A stretch of 64,000 nt of DNA from an alpha proteobacterium BAL199 (GCA_000171835.1 ABHC01000002.1:62001-126000), one strand, 5' to 3'; shown: positions 1-9,845, numbered from the stretch's first letter. Made by a program: numbers and translations. Notes: generated by a model from the sequence alone, not told the origin.

Positions 1-91
1 GCAGACCATCAAGGATTCCGGGGAAACCGCGCGGCGTCAGCGGGTCTATCCGACGCGGAGTGCCAACCGGCTGCGGTCATCGGCAGTATAG
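1..91 (+). CDS. Possible C-terminal end of a gene entering from the left edge
   Basis: An open frame runs from the window edge to a TAG stop at 89-91. It gives about 29 residues, Arg- and Ser-rich with a basic end. Third codon positions are mostly G or C, as in neighbouring genes. It would be convergent with cobN, whose stop lies 18 bases away. No family can be recognised from so short a tail, and it may be chance open frame. Confidence 0.25.
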   Translation, partial: QTIKDSGETARRQRVYPTRSANRLRSSAV

Positions 92-108
92 CATTTCGCT
101 GGAGCAGT

Positions 109-3100
109 TCATTGTCCACGCCCCTCCGTAATTTCCACTAGTCGGCCTTGCACCGTGTTTCGCCGTGGATGCCAGAGTCCGCGGTCGATGGCTTCCTGGA
201 ACCGCTCGGCGATCTCCTTGAGCGCCACCGGGTTCTTGTCCTCCAGGAAGCCGCGCACCGCGTCGTCCTCCAGGTAGGCGTCGAACAACTGCTCGAAATG
301 GTGGTCGTCGACGCAGCGCGCAGTGGCGGCGAAGGCGAACAGGTAGTCGACGGTGGCGGCGATCTCGAAGGCGCCCTTGTAGCCGTGACGCATCACGCCG
401 GCGATCCATTTCGGGTTGGCGGCGCGGCCCCGGACGATGCGGGCGATCTCTTCGGCCAGGGTTCGGACCTTCGGGCTCTCAGGGCGGCTGGAATCGGTGT
501 GGTAGACGACCGGCTGGGCGCCTGAGAGGTGGCGCACGGCGGCGGTGATGCCGCCCTCGAACTGGTAGTAGTCGTCGCTGTCCAGCAGGTCGTGCTCACG
601 GTTGTCCTGGTTGTGTACCACCAGTTCGGCGCCAGCGAGCCGGGCGCGGAACAGGTCCGGCTCCGCGGCGCCCTCGGCACCCTGGCCGTAGGCGTAGGCA
701 CCCCATTCCAAGTAGGCCTCGGCGAGGTCGGCCTCGTCCTCCCAGATCCGCTCGTCGATCAGCGCCTGCAGGCCCGCCCCGTATGCGCCGGGTTTGGAGC
801 CGAACACCCGGAAGGCGGCGCGGCTGCGGGCGGCGGCCGGGGTGACGCCGGTCTCCTCAAGGCCCCTCGCGTCGTCGGCGACCCGCGCCGCTATTGGATT
901 GTACTCGGCCGGCTCTTCAAGCTCGGCGACCGCGCGCACAGCGCTGTCGATCAGGTCGACCTGATAGGGGAAGGCGTCTCGGAAAAAGCCGGAGATTCGC
1001 ACGGTCACATCGACCCGTGGCCGGTCCAGCACCGACAGCGGCAGGATCTCGAACCCGGTGACCCGACCGGAGACCGCCTCCCACTGCGGCCGCACGCCGA
1101 GGAACGCCAGAATCTGAGCAATGTCGTCCCCGCCGGTGCGCATGTTGGCGGTGCCCCAGGCCGATACCGCCAGCCGCTTCGGCCACTCGCCGTTCTCCTG
1201 GAGGTAGCGGTCGAGTACCAGGGCGGCCGATTTCAGCCCCAGGGTCCAGGCCGCCGCCGTCGGTACCGCGCGGGTGTCGACCGAATAGAAGTTGCGCCCG
1301 GTCGGCAGCACGTCCGGGCGACCCCGGCTCGGAGCGCCGGACGGTCCCGGCGGGACGAAGCGGCCGTCGAGGCCGCGCAGCAGGTTGGCGGTCTCGTCCG
1401 GCCCGGATTGCAGAACCGCCGGTCGCAACCGTGACTCGACCTCGGCGAGCACGGCGGTCGTCCGCGGCCAGCCGGCGGGGCAGGGCGTCTCGCCGGACAC
1501 CAGCCGGCAGCTGAGGATCTCCAGCCGTTCCACCGTGTCGCCCTCGGTGCGCCAGGGCATCGTGTCGATAGCCGCCAGCGCGTCGGGGCGTTTCCCGGCC
1601 CAAGCCTTCGCCGACGCCGGATCGAGCGGGTCGAAGCCATCAAGGCCGAGGTCGGCGGCGATGGCCCGTTGCAGCGAGGCGTTGCCGCCTTCGCCCCGGT
1701 CGCGCGGCACGCGGGCCAACGCCACCAGCAGGTCGGTCAGCAGGCGGCCCTCCGGCGCGGTGCCGAAGATGTGCAGGCCGTCGCGGATCTGCAGTTCCTT
1801 CAACTCGCACAGATGGTTGTCGAGTTTGCCGAGCGCGACTTCCTCGGCCTCGTCAGGGTCGATGCCGACATCCTTGTCCAGGCCGGTGCGGCGGGCGGCG
1901 TCGAGAATCCGTTCCGACAGCAACGGCAGGCGCCGGGGGTCGACGCCCATGGCCTGGAAGTATTCGTCGACCAGCGCTTCCAACTCCTGCAGCGGGCCGT
2001 GCAACTCGGCGCGGGTCAGCGGCGGTGTCAGGTGATCGATGACAGTGGCGGCGATCCGGCGCTTGGCCTGGCTGCCCTCGCCGGGATCGTTGACGATGAA
2101 CGGGTACAGGACGGGCAGGGGGCCGAGCGCGACCTCGGGGAAGCAGTTCTCCGACAGCGCCAGCGCCTTGCCGGGCAGCCACTCCAGGTTGCCGTGCTTG
2201 CCGACGAACACCACGGCGTGGGCATCGAACGCGCCGCGCAGCCAGGCGTGGAACGCCAGGTAGCCGTGCGGCGGCGGCAGGTCCGGGTCGTGGTAGCTCG
2301 CCTTCGGGTCGATGTGGTAGCCGCGCGCCGGCTGGATCGCGACCGCGACGTTGCCGAGCCGATGGACCGCCAGACGGAACCGATCGCCCTCGACATACGG
2401 GTCGGCGTCGGGCGCACCCCAACGGTCGACAACAGTCGTGCGGGCGGCCTCCGGAACGGCATCGAGGAAGCGGACGTAGTCCGCCAGCGGCAGGTCGACC
2501 CCGCCAACCTTGCCGGCCCGGCCGTCGAGCGCGTTGGTCGGGCCGACCGACAGGCGGGTCATCAAGGCGTCGCCGTCGGCGGGCATGCCCTCGACGGTGT
2601 ACCCGGCTCCCTCAAGGGCCCGCAGGACAGCGACCGTCGCCGCCGGTGTATCGAGGCCGACGCCGTTGCCGAGCCGGCCGTCCTTGGTCGGGTAGTTGGC
2701 GAGCACCAGAGCGATCCGCCGATCGGCCGGTGGGGTGGCCGCGAGGCGGGCCCAGGCGGCGGCGAGGTCGGCGACATGGGCGATCCGATCGGCCACCGGC
2801 TCGGGGGCGACGATCGGGCATTCGGTCGCTTCGTCCCAGTGCCCGTCGCCTTTGAACGACACTGCCCGGGTCAGCAGGCGGCCGTCGATCTCCGGCAGGG
2901 CGACGTGCATGGCGATGTCGCGAGGTCCGAGGCCGCGGGTTCCGTCTGCCCAGGCATCGCGGGCACCGCTGGAGAACACCACCTGCAGCACGGGTCGGTC
3001 GCAGGCGCTGAACGGCCCATCGACCGCCTTGCCGGGCTGCGAGACCGCGAAGCTGGTGGCGTTCAGCACGACCGATGGCGGGCAGTCGGCCAGAGTGTCG

Positions 3101-3855
3101 GCGACCAGGGCGGCGGAGGTCGGTTCTTTCAGGCTCTGGGCGTAGACCGGCACCGCACCCAGACCGCGCGCGGCCAGCGCCTCGACCATGGCGTCGACCG
3201 GGGCAAGCTGTCCGGCCTGGACCAGGGCGCGATAGAACACCAGTGGCACAGCCGGAGCGTTGGCTGACGGCCAGCGGGCTCGGATCGCAGCGAGATCCGG
3301 GCGGTCGAGGCCGGGCCAGTACAGCCCTGCCCGCGGGATCGGGGCCGGCTCGCGCCATTCCGCCTCGCGGCCAATCAGGGTATCGACGTAGGCGAGCAAC
3401 TGGCCGGCATTCTCCGGCCCGCCCTCCTGCAGGTAGCGCCAGATCCGGTGCACGGCCTCGGCCGGCACGGTGGACCGGCCCATCAAGTCCGCGTCCGGGG
3501 TATCGTCACCAGGCACACAGGCTAGGGCGACGCCGTTCTCGCGGCACGCCGCCGTAATCTGCTCGATGCCGTAGGGCCAATAGGCGACCCCGCCGATCAG
3601 CCGCACCACCACCAGCCGGGCGTGCCCGACAATCTGTTCGGCATACAGGTCGACCGACAGGTGGTGCTGCAGCCGCATGATGTTGGCGAGCCGCAAGCTG
3701 CTTGCTTCCGCTGGCCGCCGAGCACGCGCTGTCGCCAGTCCGGCGAGGTCGGTGTCGGCGGCCGACAGGACCACCACCTCGCCGGGGGTCTGGCCAAGGT
3801 CGACCGCCTCCGATCCGTCGTCGACGGCGCCCGACCGGGTGGCGAGCAGGTGCAT
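109..3855 (-). CDS. cobN: Cobaltochelatase subunit CobN
   Basis: Large subunit of the aerobic, ATP-dependent cobaltochelatase. With CobS and CobT it inserts Co2+ into hydrogenobyrinic acid a,c-diamide in cobalamin synthesis; it acts in the cytoplasm and is homologous to the BchH/ChlH magnesium chelatase subunit. The 1248-residue length fits the family, and family blocks such as VFVGKHGNLEWLPGKA and the C-terminal GVMRHGYKGAFE are readable. An upstream in-frame start exists, but the ATG at 3855 (MHLLATRSG) overlaps the cobW stop by one base (TGATG), so translational coupling favours it. It is co-transcribed with cobW behind a cobalamin riboswitch and should be repressed when B12 is plentiful. 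CobS and CobT are not in the window. Confidence 0.96.
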   Translation of the reverse strand: MHLLATRSGAVDDGSEAVDLGQTPGEVVVLSAADTDLAGLATARARRPAEASSLRLANIMRLQHHLSVDLYAEQIVGHARLVVVRLIGGVAYWPYGIEQITAACRENGVALACVPGDDTPDADLMGRSTVPAEAVHRIWRYLQEGGPENAGQLLAYVDTLIGREAEWREPAPIPRAGLYWPGLDRPDLAAIRARWPSANAPAVPLVFYRALVQAGQLAPVDAMVEALAARGLGAVPVYAQSLKEPTSAALVADTLADCPPSVVLNATSFAVSQPGKAVDGPFSACDRPVLQVVFSSGARDAWADGTRGLGPRDIAMHVALPEIDGRLLTRAVSFKGDGHWDEATECPIVAPEPVADRIAHVADLAAAWARLAATPPADRRIALVLANYPTKDGRLGNGVGLDTPAATVAVLRALEGAGYTVEGMPADGDALMTRLSVGPTNALDGRAGKVGGVDLPLADYVRFLDAVPEAARTTVVDRWGAPDADPYVEGDRFRLAVHRLGNVAVAIQPARGYHIDPKASYHDPDLPPPHGYLAFHAWLRGAFDAHAVVFVGKHGNLEWLPGKALALSENCFPEVALGPLPVLYPFIVNDPGEGSQAKRRIAATVIDHLTPPLTRAELHGPLQELEALVDEYFQAMGVDPRRLPLLSERILDAARRTGLDKDVGIDPDEAEEVALGKLDNHLCELKELQIRDGLHIFGTAPEGRLLTDLLVALARVPRDRGEGGNASLQRAIAADLGLDGFDPLDPASAKAWAGKRPDALAAIDTMPWRTEGDTVERLEILSCRLVSGETPCPAGWPRTTAVLAEVESRLRPAVLQSGPDETANLLRGLDGRFVPPGPSGAPSRGRPDVLPTGRNFYSVDTRAVPTAAAWTLGLKSAALVLDRYLQENGEWPKRLAVSAWGTANMRTGGDDIAQILAFLGVRPQWEAVSGRVTGFEILPLSVLDRPRVDVTVRISGFFRDAFPYQVDLIDSAVRAVAELEEPAEYNPIAARVADDARGLEETGVTPAAARSRAAFRVFGSKPGAYGAGLQALIDERIWEDEADLAEAYLEWGAYAYGQGAEGAAEPDLFRARLAGAELVVHNQDNREHDLLDSDDYYQFEGGITAAVRHLSGAQPVVYHTDSSRPESPKVRTLAEEIARIVRGRAANPKWIAGVMRHGYKGAFEIAATVDYLFAFAATARCVDDHHFEQLFDAYLEDDAVRGFLEDKNPVALKEIAERFQEAIDRGLWHPRRNTVQGRLVEITEGRGQ

Positions 3856-4883
3856 CAGGCGCGCAGTTCGGCCGTCACCGCCTCGGCGTCGAAGCCGGTC
3901 TGGCCGATCACCACCAGCCGCGATGTGCGGATCTCGTTCGGCTCCCACGGCCGGTCGAAGTAACGCTGCACCCGGTCGCCGACACCCTGGACGATCAGGC
4001 GCATCGCCTTGTCCGGCACCGCAACGAAGCCTTTGACCCGCAGGATGTCGTGGCGGGTAGCGACCTGCTTGATGCGAGCCTCCAGGGCGGCCGGATCGGC
4101 GATCTCACCGAGGTCGACGACGATGCTGGCGAAGTCGTCGTGGTCGTGCTCGTGGCCGTCGTCGTGATGCGATGGCCGGGTGTCGAGGTCATCCTCGGCA
4201 GCAAGGTCGAGGCCGAGCAGCACGGCGGGATCGAGCGCCCCGCTGACCGCGGTGACGATCCGTACGGCCGGGCGCAGATGCGGCGCCATTTCGGCCTTCA
4301 CGCGGGCCAGAGTGGCTGCGTCGACCAGGTCGGTCTTGTTCAGCACCACCACGTCGGCGCTGCCGAGCTGTTCCTCGAACAACTCCTCCAGCGGGCTTTC
4401 ATGGTCCAGGTTCGGATCGGCGGCGCGCTGCGCGTCGACCGCTGCCGGATCGGTAGCGAACAGCCCCGCCGCGACGGCCGCGACATCGACCACCGCGATG
4501 ACGCCGTCGACCGTGGCGCGGGTGCGGATCTCCGGCCAGCCGAACGCCTTGATCAACGGCTTCGGCAGGGCGAGACCCGAGGTCTCGATCACGATGTGGT
4601 CCGGCGGGTTCGGCCGGTCGAGCAGAGCGGCGATGGTCGGCAGGAAGTCGTCGGCGACCGTGCAGCAGATGCAGCCGTTGGTCAGCTCAACCACGTCCTC
4701 GTCCTCGCAGCCCTCGATGCCGCAGCCGGTGATCAGTTCGCGGTCGACACCGAGGTCGCCGAACTCGTTGATGATGAACGCCAGCCGACGGCCGTTGGCG
4801 TTCTCGATCATGTGGCGGATCAGGCTGGTCTTGCCGGCGCCTAAAAAGCCGGTAACGACGGTGGCGGGAATCTTCTTCGCCAT
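3855..4883 (-). CDS. cobW: Cobalamin biosynthesis GTPase CobW
   Basis: G3E-family P-loop GTPase of 342 residues, thought to act as the metallochaperone delivering cobalt to CobNST. The N terminus carries the Walker A loop GFLGAGKTS (residues 12-20). The metal-binding CxCC motif is NGCICC (Cys71, Cys73, Cys74). A His/Asp-rich stretch (HHDDGHEHDHDD) sits before the C-terminal domain, as is typical. I chose the ATG at 4883 (MAKKIPATVV) because GGAGG lies five bases upstream; an ATG four codons earlier lacks this. It is the first gene behind the cobalamin riboswitch and overlaps the cobN start by one base, which fits metal supply to the chelatase. Confidence 0.96.
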   Translation of the reverse strand: MAKKIPATVVTGFLGAGKTSLIRHMIENANGRRLAFIINEFGDLGVDRELITGCGIEGCEDEDVVELTNGCICCTVADDFLPTIAALLDRPNPPDHIVIETSGLALPKPLIKAFGWPEIRTRATVDGVIAVVDVAAVAAGLFATDPAAVDAQRAADPNLDHESPLEELFEEQLGSADVVVLNKTDLVDAATLARVKAEMAPHLRPAVRIVTAVSGALDPAVLLGLDLAAEDDLDTRPSHHDDGHEHDHDDFASIVVDLGEIADPAALEARIKQVATRHDILRVKGFVAVPDKAMRLIVQGVGDRVQRYFDRPWEPNEIRTSRLVVIGQTGFDAEAVTAELRA

Positions 4884-4985
4884 GCTGGCCTCCATCGGGC
4901 GACTCGGGGGAGCGGCCCTTGTGCACGCGTGGCGTCGCCGGGGAAACCCCGCGCTCCGACCTCACCCCGGGTCGAAACGGGCGAC

Positions 4986-5178
4986 GGTCGACGGCAGGTC
5001 TCCTGGCTCGCGGGTCTCGGCTCCGGGCTGCCTTCCCGCCCCGAATCGGATTCGGAACAGTGGCTTTGTTACCCGTCGCTCGCCGCTTACAGTTGCGGGG
5101 GCAGCCGTGGCTTCGCGTGCCTCTTCGGGCGCGCGCTCCACGTTCCCTTTGAATCCCCTGATTGGGGAACCGTCGACC
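4986..5178 (-). promoter_or_regulatory. Cobalamin riboswitch (AdoCbl leader) upstream of cobW
   Basis: Read on the minus strand, the element holds the two hallmark blocks of the cobalamin riboswitch. One is GCTGCCCCCGCAACTGTAAG (about 5089-5108). The other is the B12 box AGCCAGGAGACCTGCC (about 4992-5007). The ends form a perfect nine-base closing stem: GGTCGACGG at the 5' end (5170-5178) pairs with CCGTCGACC at the 3' end (4986-4994). It lies about 100 bases upstream of the cobW start. It fills most of the 435-base gap between cobW and the next gene. The usual effect is to shut off expression when adenosylcobalamin binds. Confidence 0.95.
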
Positions 5179-5318
5179 TGTCGCTTATCGGTTTCGGCAG
5201 CAGGCGTGTCAAGCTCGGCCCGGACGGCAACCGCGGGGCTTGCGTGCCGTTGCCTTGTGACGGTCACATATCGCGGGTATTTGGAACAGGTTGCAGGAAA
5301 CCGAAACGGAGGACGGGC

Positions 5319-5756
5319 ATGCGTCGTTTGGCGAGCGGGGTCATCGCTACAGGACTGGCGATGGGGCTTACGGCGGGAATGGCGTCAGTTGCGATTGCGC
5401 AGGACAAACCGGCAATCTCGATCGAGTTGAACAAGCTCGAACCGCTCGAAGGCAGCTGCCGGGCGTATTTCGTGGTCCGGCCGGCGGGGGCTACCGAGTT
5501 CAAGGAATTCAAGATGGAACTGCTGGTGTTCGACACCGGTGGGGTCATCCAGAAATGGCTGGCGATCGACGCCGCCCCTCTGCGCGCCGGCAAGACTTCG
5601 GTCAAACTGTTCGATGTCGCCGGCGTGAGCTGCGACAAGATCGGCTCGGTGCTGCTGAACGACGTGACGGCGTGTGCCGATGCCAGCGGCGATATCGCTG
5701 GGTGCGTTGAGCGGGTAACGCCGTCGTCCAAGGCGAAAGCCACCTTCTACAAGTAA
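5319..5756 (+). CDS. Small secreted protein, unknown function
   Basis: A 145-residue protein with a Sec-type signal peptide (MRRLASGVIATG start, cleavage probably after SVAIAQ near residue 28). The mature part has four cysteines (in GSC, VSC, TAC and GC contexts), which suggests two disulfides in the periplasm, and a pattern suggesting a beta-rich fold. The start is set by a GGAGG sequence about six bases upstream. It is divergent from the riboswitch-cobW unit and followed 15 bases later by ogt. I do not recognise the family. Confidence 0.8.
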   Translation: MRRLASGVIATGLAMGLTAGMASVAIAQDKPAISIELNKLEPLEGSCRAYFVVRPAGATEFKEFKMELLVFDTGGVIQKWLAIDAAPLRAGKTSVKLFDVAGVSCDKIGSVLLNDVTACADASGDIAGCVERVTPSSKAKATFYK

Positions 5757-5771
5757 CGGCTGGGGCGAACC

Positions 5772-6296
5772 GTGGCTGCTCCGCTCGATCTTCTGGTCGA
5801 CCGCCTGACCACGCCGATCGGCGAACTCGTGGTGGTCGCCGATGAGGCCGAGCATTTGCGCGCGGTCGATTGGAGCGACCACGAGGACCGGATGCTCCAA
5901 CTGTTGCGACAACAGTATGCCGGACATGAAATCCGCTTCGAGCCGGCGAAGAACCCGGGCGGACTGACTGAGGCATTCGAGGCTTATTTCGCGGGCGATC
6001 TCCGGATGATCGATCGGCTTCCGGTGGCAACCGGCGGAACGGCGTTCCAGCGTTCGGTGTGGCAGGAACTGCGGCGGATACCGTGCGGCCAGACGATCTC
6101 CTACCGGACGCTGGCAACGCGGATCGGCCGGCCGACCGCGATACGCGCCGCCGGCCACGCCAACGGCTCCAACCCGATCAGCGTGGCGATCCCCTGCCAC
6201 CGGGTGATCGGTGCCGACGGCTCGCTCACCGGCTACGGCGGCGGCATCGAGCGCAAGCGTTGGCTGCTGGCCCACGAAGGTTGCACGATTTCTTGA
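5772..6296 (+). CDS. ogt: Methylated-DNA--protein-cysteine methyltransferase
   Basis: Suicide repair protein that moves the methyl group from O6-methylguanine (and O4-methylthymine) to its own cysteine. The active-site motif PCHRVIG is at residues 141-147, with Cys142 as acceptor, preceded by the helix-turn-helix arginine region (RAAGHANGSNPI). At 174 residues it has the one-domain Ogt/MGMT layout with no Ada N-terminal domain. The start is GTG. It follows the secreted gene by 15 bases and is convergent with the transglutaminase gene. Confidence 0.94.
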   Translation: MAAPLDLLVDRLTTPIGELVVVADEAEHLRAVDWSDHEDRMLQLLRQQYAGHEIRFEPAKNPGGLTEAFEAYFAGDLRMIDRLPVATGGTAFQRSVWQELRRIPCGQTISYRTLATRIGRPTAIRAAGHANGSNPISVAIPCHRVIGADGSLTGYGGGIERKRWLLAHEGCTIS

Positions 6297-6323
6297 GCGG
6301 TTCGAACGTCCCGGGTGCGGCGT

Positions 6324-7214
6324 TCAAGCGACCGGATCGACGATCGGCACCACGTCGACCGAGACCTTCACCTCATGCTCGCCGCCACCGACGATCGCCC
6401 CCTTGACCGGGCTGACATCGCCGTAGTCGCGGCCCCACGCCAAGGTCACATGCTCTGTGGTGGTGATCTTGTCGTTGGTCGGATCCAGATCGACCCAGCC
6501 ATGCCCCGGCACCCGCACCGACACCCAGGCGTGGCTGGCGTCCGAGCCCTGAAGCTTCGTGCCGCCGGGCGGCGGATAGGTCAGCAGATAGCCGCTGACA
6601 TAGCGCGCCGGCAAGCCGATGCCGCGTAGTCCGGCCAGCATCAGATGCGCGAAGTCCTGGCACACGCCGCGGCGGATGCGGAACACCTCGGCGACCGGTG
6701 TGGACACGGTCGTCGCTGCTGGATCGTACTCGAACCCGGTATGGATGCGATGGTTCAGTTCCAGGGCGGCTTCCAGGATCGGCCGGCCGGGCGCAAACGA
6801 TTCTTGCGCCCAGGCCCAGACCGACTCGCCGGCTCGGGTCATCGGTGAATCGTAGGCGAAGGGCTGGGCTGCCAGGATCTCCGGATCCTTGGCGATCGAA
6901 CCGTTCACGCGGGCCTGCTCCCAAGGCGGAGTCTCCGACGGATTGACCGTCGCCGGTTCCTCGACCACCAAGGTGCCGCGCGCCCGTATCACCAGCTTGG
7001 AATGCTCGTCCTGCAGTGTGAGGTGCTCGACCGGATTCCCGAAGAAATCGACCTCGGTCCGTCGCACCGCCGGAGCCGGCGACAGGGCGACCCGCCACAC
7101 CTCGGTGCGCTGGTTATCGGTCGGCCGTGGCGTCAGGTGCAACAGGTGGTGCGAAATCGAGACCGGCGTGGAGTACAGGAAGTCCGTCCGGTGGCGGACA
7201 TCGTAGCGGATCAC
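6324..7214 (-). CDS. Transglutaminase-like cysteine protease family protein
   Basis: A 296-residue protein. It has a beta-rich N-terminal domain of the bacterial transglutaminase-like type (residues 1-80), followed by a transglutaminase core. The catalytic triad is readable as Cys185 (RRGVCQDFAH), His228 (SHAWV) and Asp244 (GHGWVDLDPTND). No signal peptide is seen, so it is probably cytoplasmic. It is the last gene of a three-gene minus-strand cassette and overlaps the ATP-grasp/alpha-E gene by four bases. These families recur together across bacteria and are thought to make and trim an unusual peptide or amide linkage; the substrate is unknown. Confidence 0.92.
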   Translation of the reverse strand: MIRYDVRHRTDFLYSTPVSISHHLLHLTPRPTDNQRTEVWRVALSPAPAVRRTEVDFFGNPVEHLTLQDEHSKLVIRARGTLVVEEPATVNPSETPPWEQARVNGSIAKDPEILAAQPFAYDSPMTRAGESVWAWAQESFAPGRPILEAALELNHRIHTGFEYDPAATTVSTPVAEVFRIRRGVCQDFAHLMLAGLRGIGLPARYVSGYLLTYPPPGGTKLQGSDASHAWVSVRVPGHGWVDLDPTNDKITTTEHVTLAWGRDYGDVSPVKGAIVGGGEHEVKVSVDVVPIVDPVA

Positions 7215-9796
7215 GGCTCGAAGAACCGCCGGAGTGAGGCGGCCTCCGTGTGCCGGCCAAGGTCGGCGTGGCTGAAATAGTGCCGGCCGATGGTTTCCGA
7301 CAGATCGTTGAGGGCGGACGTGACGCGGGCCAGCAGGGTATCAAGGTCGGCGCGACGGCCCTTGGAGTCGGCGTGCGCCAGCGCCCGGACGTTGGCCAAG
7401 CGGATTGCGGCCTGGCAGGACAGGATCTGCCGCTGCTCCGGTGACCGGTCGAGTGCGTCGTTGAAACGCGGCAGGCGCGCCGCGTGCTGTTCCAGCGCGT
7501 CGAGTTGGAAGGCGACCGAACGGGGGTTGCTCTCGTCAACCAGCAGAAGATCGAGCACCTGGACCAGACGCGGCGCGCTCACATAGCGCGCCCGATAGGT
7601 CATGAAGCTGTCGGCGAGTTCCAGCAAGCGGTCGAGAAAACCTTGTCTCTCGGGATCGCCGGTCGAGAGCAATCCGCGCAGCAGTCCGGCCATCGTCGTC
7701 GCCCGCTCGATGCGTCGGCCCATATCGAGGAAACGCCATCCCTGGGTGCGGGTGGTGTTCTCCATGCCGAGGCCGGAGAACGCCGACATCGTCCGGAGCA
7801 TATCGTTCAAGACCGCCGAAGCGTCGCCGATATCGAGCCAGACCCGCGGGCGCTGACGCAGCGCGTCTTGGTGCAACTGGTCCAAGGTGCGCCAGGCGTC
7901 CAGGGACAACCGGTCCCGGGTCAGGGCCGCCGCCCGATTCACGGTGTGGATGAGCTGGGGAATGCCGTTCGGCTCGGCCGGGTCGAACAGATAAGCCTGG
8001 ATGCGTTGCTCGATCCGGGCCGCGGACAGGGTCCGGCCGCGCCGGCGCATTAGCCCGTAGACGTCGCCAGGATGGGCGAGCATGTACAACAGCTTCTGCA
8101 CCGCGAGGTTCGCGTTGGCGTCTTGGACCGAGTCTTCGGCGAGCCGGGTCAGCAAGCTGCGCAGCAGCCGCATGGCGTTCTCGGTGCGCTCGGCGTAACG
8201 GCCGAGCCAGTACATGTTGTCGGCGGCCCTACTCGGCAGATCGTCGCCGGCCCGACGCAGCACTGGCGACGCCTCTTCATGACGAAGCAGGCTGAAGCTG
8301 TCGACCGGCGCCGATGACAGCACCCAGGTGTCCTTGGAGCCGGAACCGCGCTGCATCGACATGGCGCGCGTCGAGTTGTTCTCCGAGATCCGGGTCAGGC
8401 CGCCCGGCATCACCACGTAGTCGTCGCCGAGCGCGGTGGCATACATCCGCAGTGCCATCGGTCGGGCAACCAGACGGCCTTCGTTCCAGGCCGGCGCCGT
8501 GGAGAGGGTAATCGGCTCCTGGCCGACGTATTCGTAGCCGCGCTGGCGGATCCGCGCGATCAATGCCTCGCGCTCAGTCGCTGAAAGCTCCGAGCCCAAC
8601 ACTTGGCCGGCGTCGGCGGACACCAGCGTCGGGGTCCGGAACGTGCGCGCCACCACCATGCTGTCCAGGTTAGCAATCACGTATTCCCGAGCGCTTTCCT
8701 GGCCGCACCACCAGGTGGCGATGTGCGGCAGGATCAACTCCTCACCCAGCAGGTGGGTGCACAGGCCCGGCAGGAAACCCATGAGCGCGGTGCATTCGAC
8801 CAGGCCCGAACCCAGCGCGTTGGCGATCGTCACGTTGCCGGCCCGCGCCGCCTCGACCAGGCCTGCAATACCCAGGGTCGAGTCCGGGCGCAGCTCCAGC
8901 GGATCGCACCACTCGGTGTCGACCCGGCGCAGGATGACATCGACCGGTTGCAAGCCGCCGACCGTCTTCAGATAGACCCGGTTGTCGCGCACCGTCAGGT
9001 CCGGCCCCTCGACCAGCGGATAGCCGAGATAGCGGGCAAGGAAGGCGTGCTCGAAATAGGTTTCGTTCAGCGGGCCAGGGGTGAGCAGAACGATGCGCGG
9101 GTCATCCTTGCCGGACAGGGCCCGCAGGTTCTCCCGTAATGCCTGGAAGAAGTGGGCGAGCCGGTGCACCTGGCCATCGCGGAACAGGTCGCTCAGGCAC
9201 TGCGCCGTGATGACCCGGTTCTCCAGCGCATAGCCCGCGCCCGACGGTGCCTGGGTGCGGTCGTTGAACACCCACCAGCGCCCGTCGGGCGCACGCGCGA
9301 GGTCCGCCGCGTAGATCTGCAGGAAGGTCTCGTAGGGTGGAACGATGCCGTGGCACGGTAGGTGGAAATTCGGATTGGCGTAGACTAACGCCGCCGGCAG
9401 GACGCCATCCTTGATCAGCGTCTGCGGACCGTAGATATCCGCCAGGATCGCGTTCATCAGGGTTGCGCGCTGCTTCAGGCCACGTTCGAGCAGCAGCCAC
9501 TCGTGCTCGGGGATGACCAGCGGGAGGGTGTCGAGTTCCCACGGACGCTGTTCGCCCTTGGGATCGCCATAGACATTGTAGGTGACCCCGTGCTGGCGGA
9601 TCAGCCGCAGGGCGGTTTCCGAATGCTGCGCGACCTCGTCTGGGGGCAGGGCCTGCATTCCGTCGATGAAAGCCTGCCAATAGGCGCGATTCCGCCCATC
9701 GACACCCACGAGTTCGTCATAGATGCCGTTGACCGTCCGGTACTCGGACAGGAGGCCGTCAGGTTCGTCGAAGGGAATGGAGGCGCTCAACGACAT
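7211..9796 (-). CDS. Circularly permuted ATP-grasp protein fused to alpha-E domain
   Basis: About 861 residues. The N-terminal half is a type 2 circularly permuted ATP-grasp ligase, expected to join a carboxylate to an amine using ATP. The C-terminal half is the all-helical alpha-E domain, recognised by NMYWLGRYAERTENAM at its start. The two are often separate neighbouring genes; here they are one chain. The ATG at 9796 is preferred over a TTG six codons upstream, though neither has a strong ribosome binding site. It overlaps the downstream transglutaminase gene by four bases and lies 49 bases after the DUF2126 gene, so the three are probably one operon. Confidence 0.93.
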   Translation of the reverse strand: MSLSASIPFDEPDGLLSEYRTVNGIYDELVGVDGRNRAYWQAFIDGMQALPPDEVAQHSETALRLIRQHGVTYNVYGDPKGEQRPWELDTLPLVIPEHEWLLLERGLKQRATLMNAILADIYGPQTLIKDGVLPAALVYANPNFHLPCHGIVPPYETFLQIYAADLARAPDGRWWVFNDRTQAPSGAGYALENRVITAQCLSDLFRDGQVHRLAHFFQALRENLRALSGKDDPRIVLLTPGPLNETYFEHAFLARYLGYPLVEGPDLTVRDNRVYLKTVGGLQPVDVILRRVDTEWCDPLELRPDSTLGIAGLVEAARAGNVTIANALGSGLVECTALMGFLPGLCTHLLGEELILPHIATWWCGQESAREYVIANLDSMVVARTFRTPTLVSADAGQVLGSELSATEREALIARIRQRGYEYVGQEPITLSTAPAWNEGRLVARPMALRMYATALGDDYVVMPGGLTRISENNSTRAMSMQRGSGSKDTWVLSSAPVDSFSLLRHEEASPVLRRAGDDLPSRAADNMYWLGRYAERTENAMRLLRSLLTRLAEDSVQDANANLAVQKLLYMLAHPGDVYGLMRRRGRTLSAARIEQRIQAYLFDPAEPNGIPQLIHTVNRAAALTRDRLSLDAWRTLDQLHQDALRQRPRVWLDIGDASAVLNDMLRTMSAFSGLGMENTTRTQGWRFLDMGRRIERATTMAGLLRGLLSTGDPERQGFLDRLLELADSFMTYRARYVSAPRLVQVLDLLLVDESNPRSVAFQLDALEQHAARLPRFNDALDRSPEQRQILSCQAAIRLANVRALAHADSKGRRADLDTLLARVTSALNDLSETIGRHYFSHADLGRHTEAASLRRFFEP

Positions 9797-9845
9797 TTTC
9801 GGTTCCGCGCTCAAGAGAGGCGCGACGCTAGCATGCAGAGGCTGT

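Noticed and set aside
1669-3267. A 532-residue open frame opposite cobN
   Set aside because: Antisense to a strongly supported gene, with an Arg/Gly/Val/Gln-rich composition that is typical of frames opposite high-GC coding sequence and no domain pattern.
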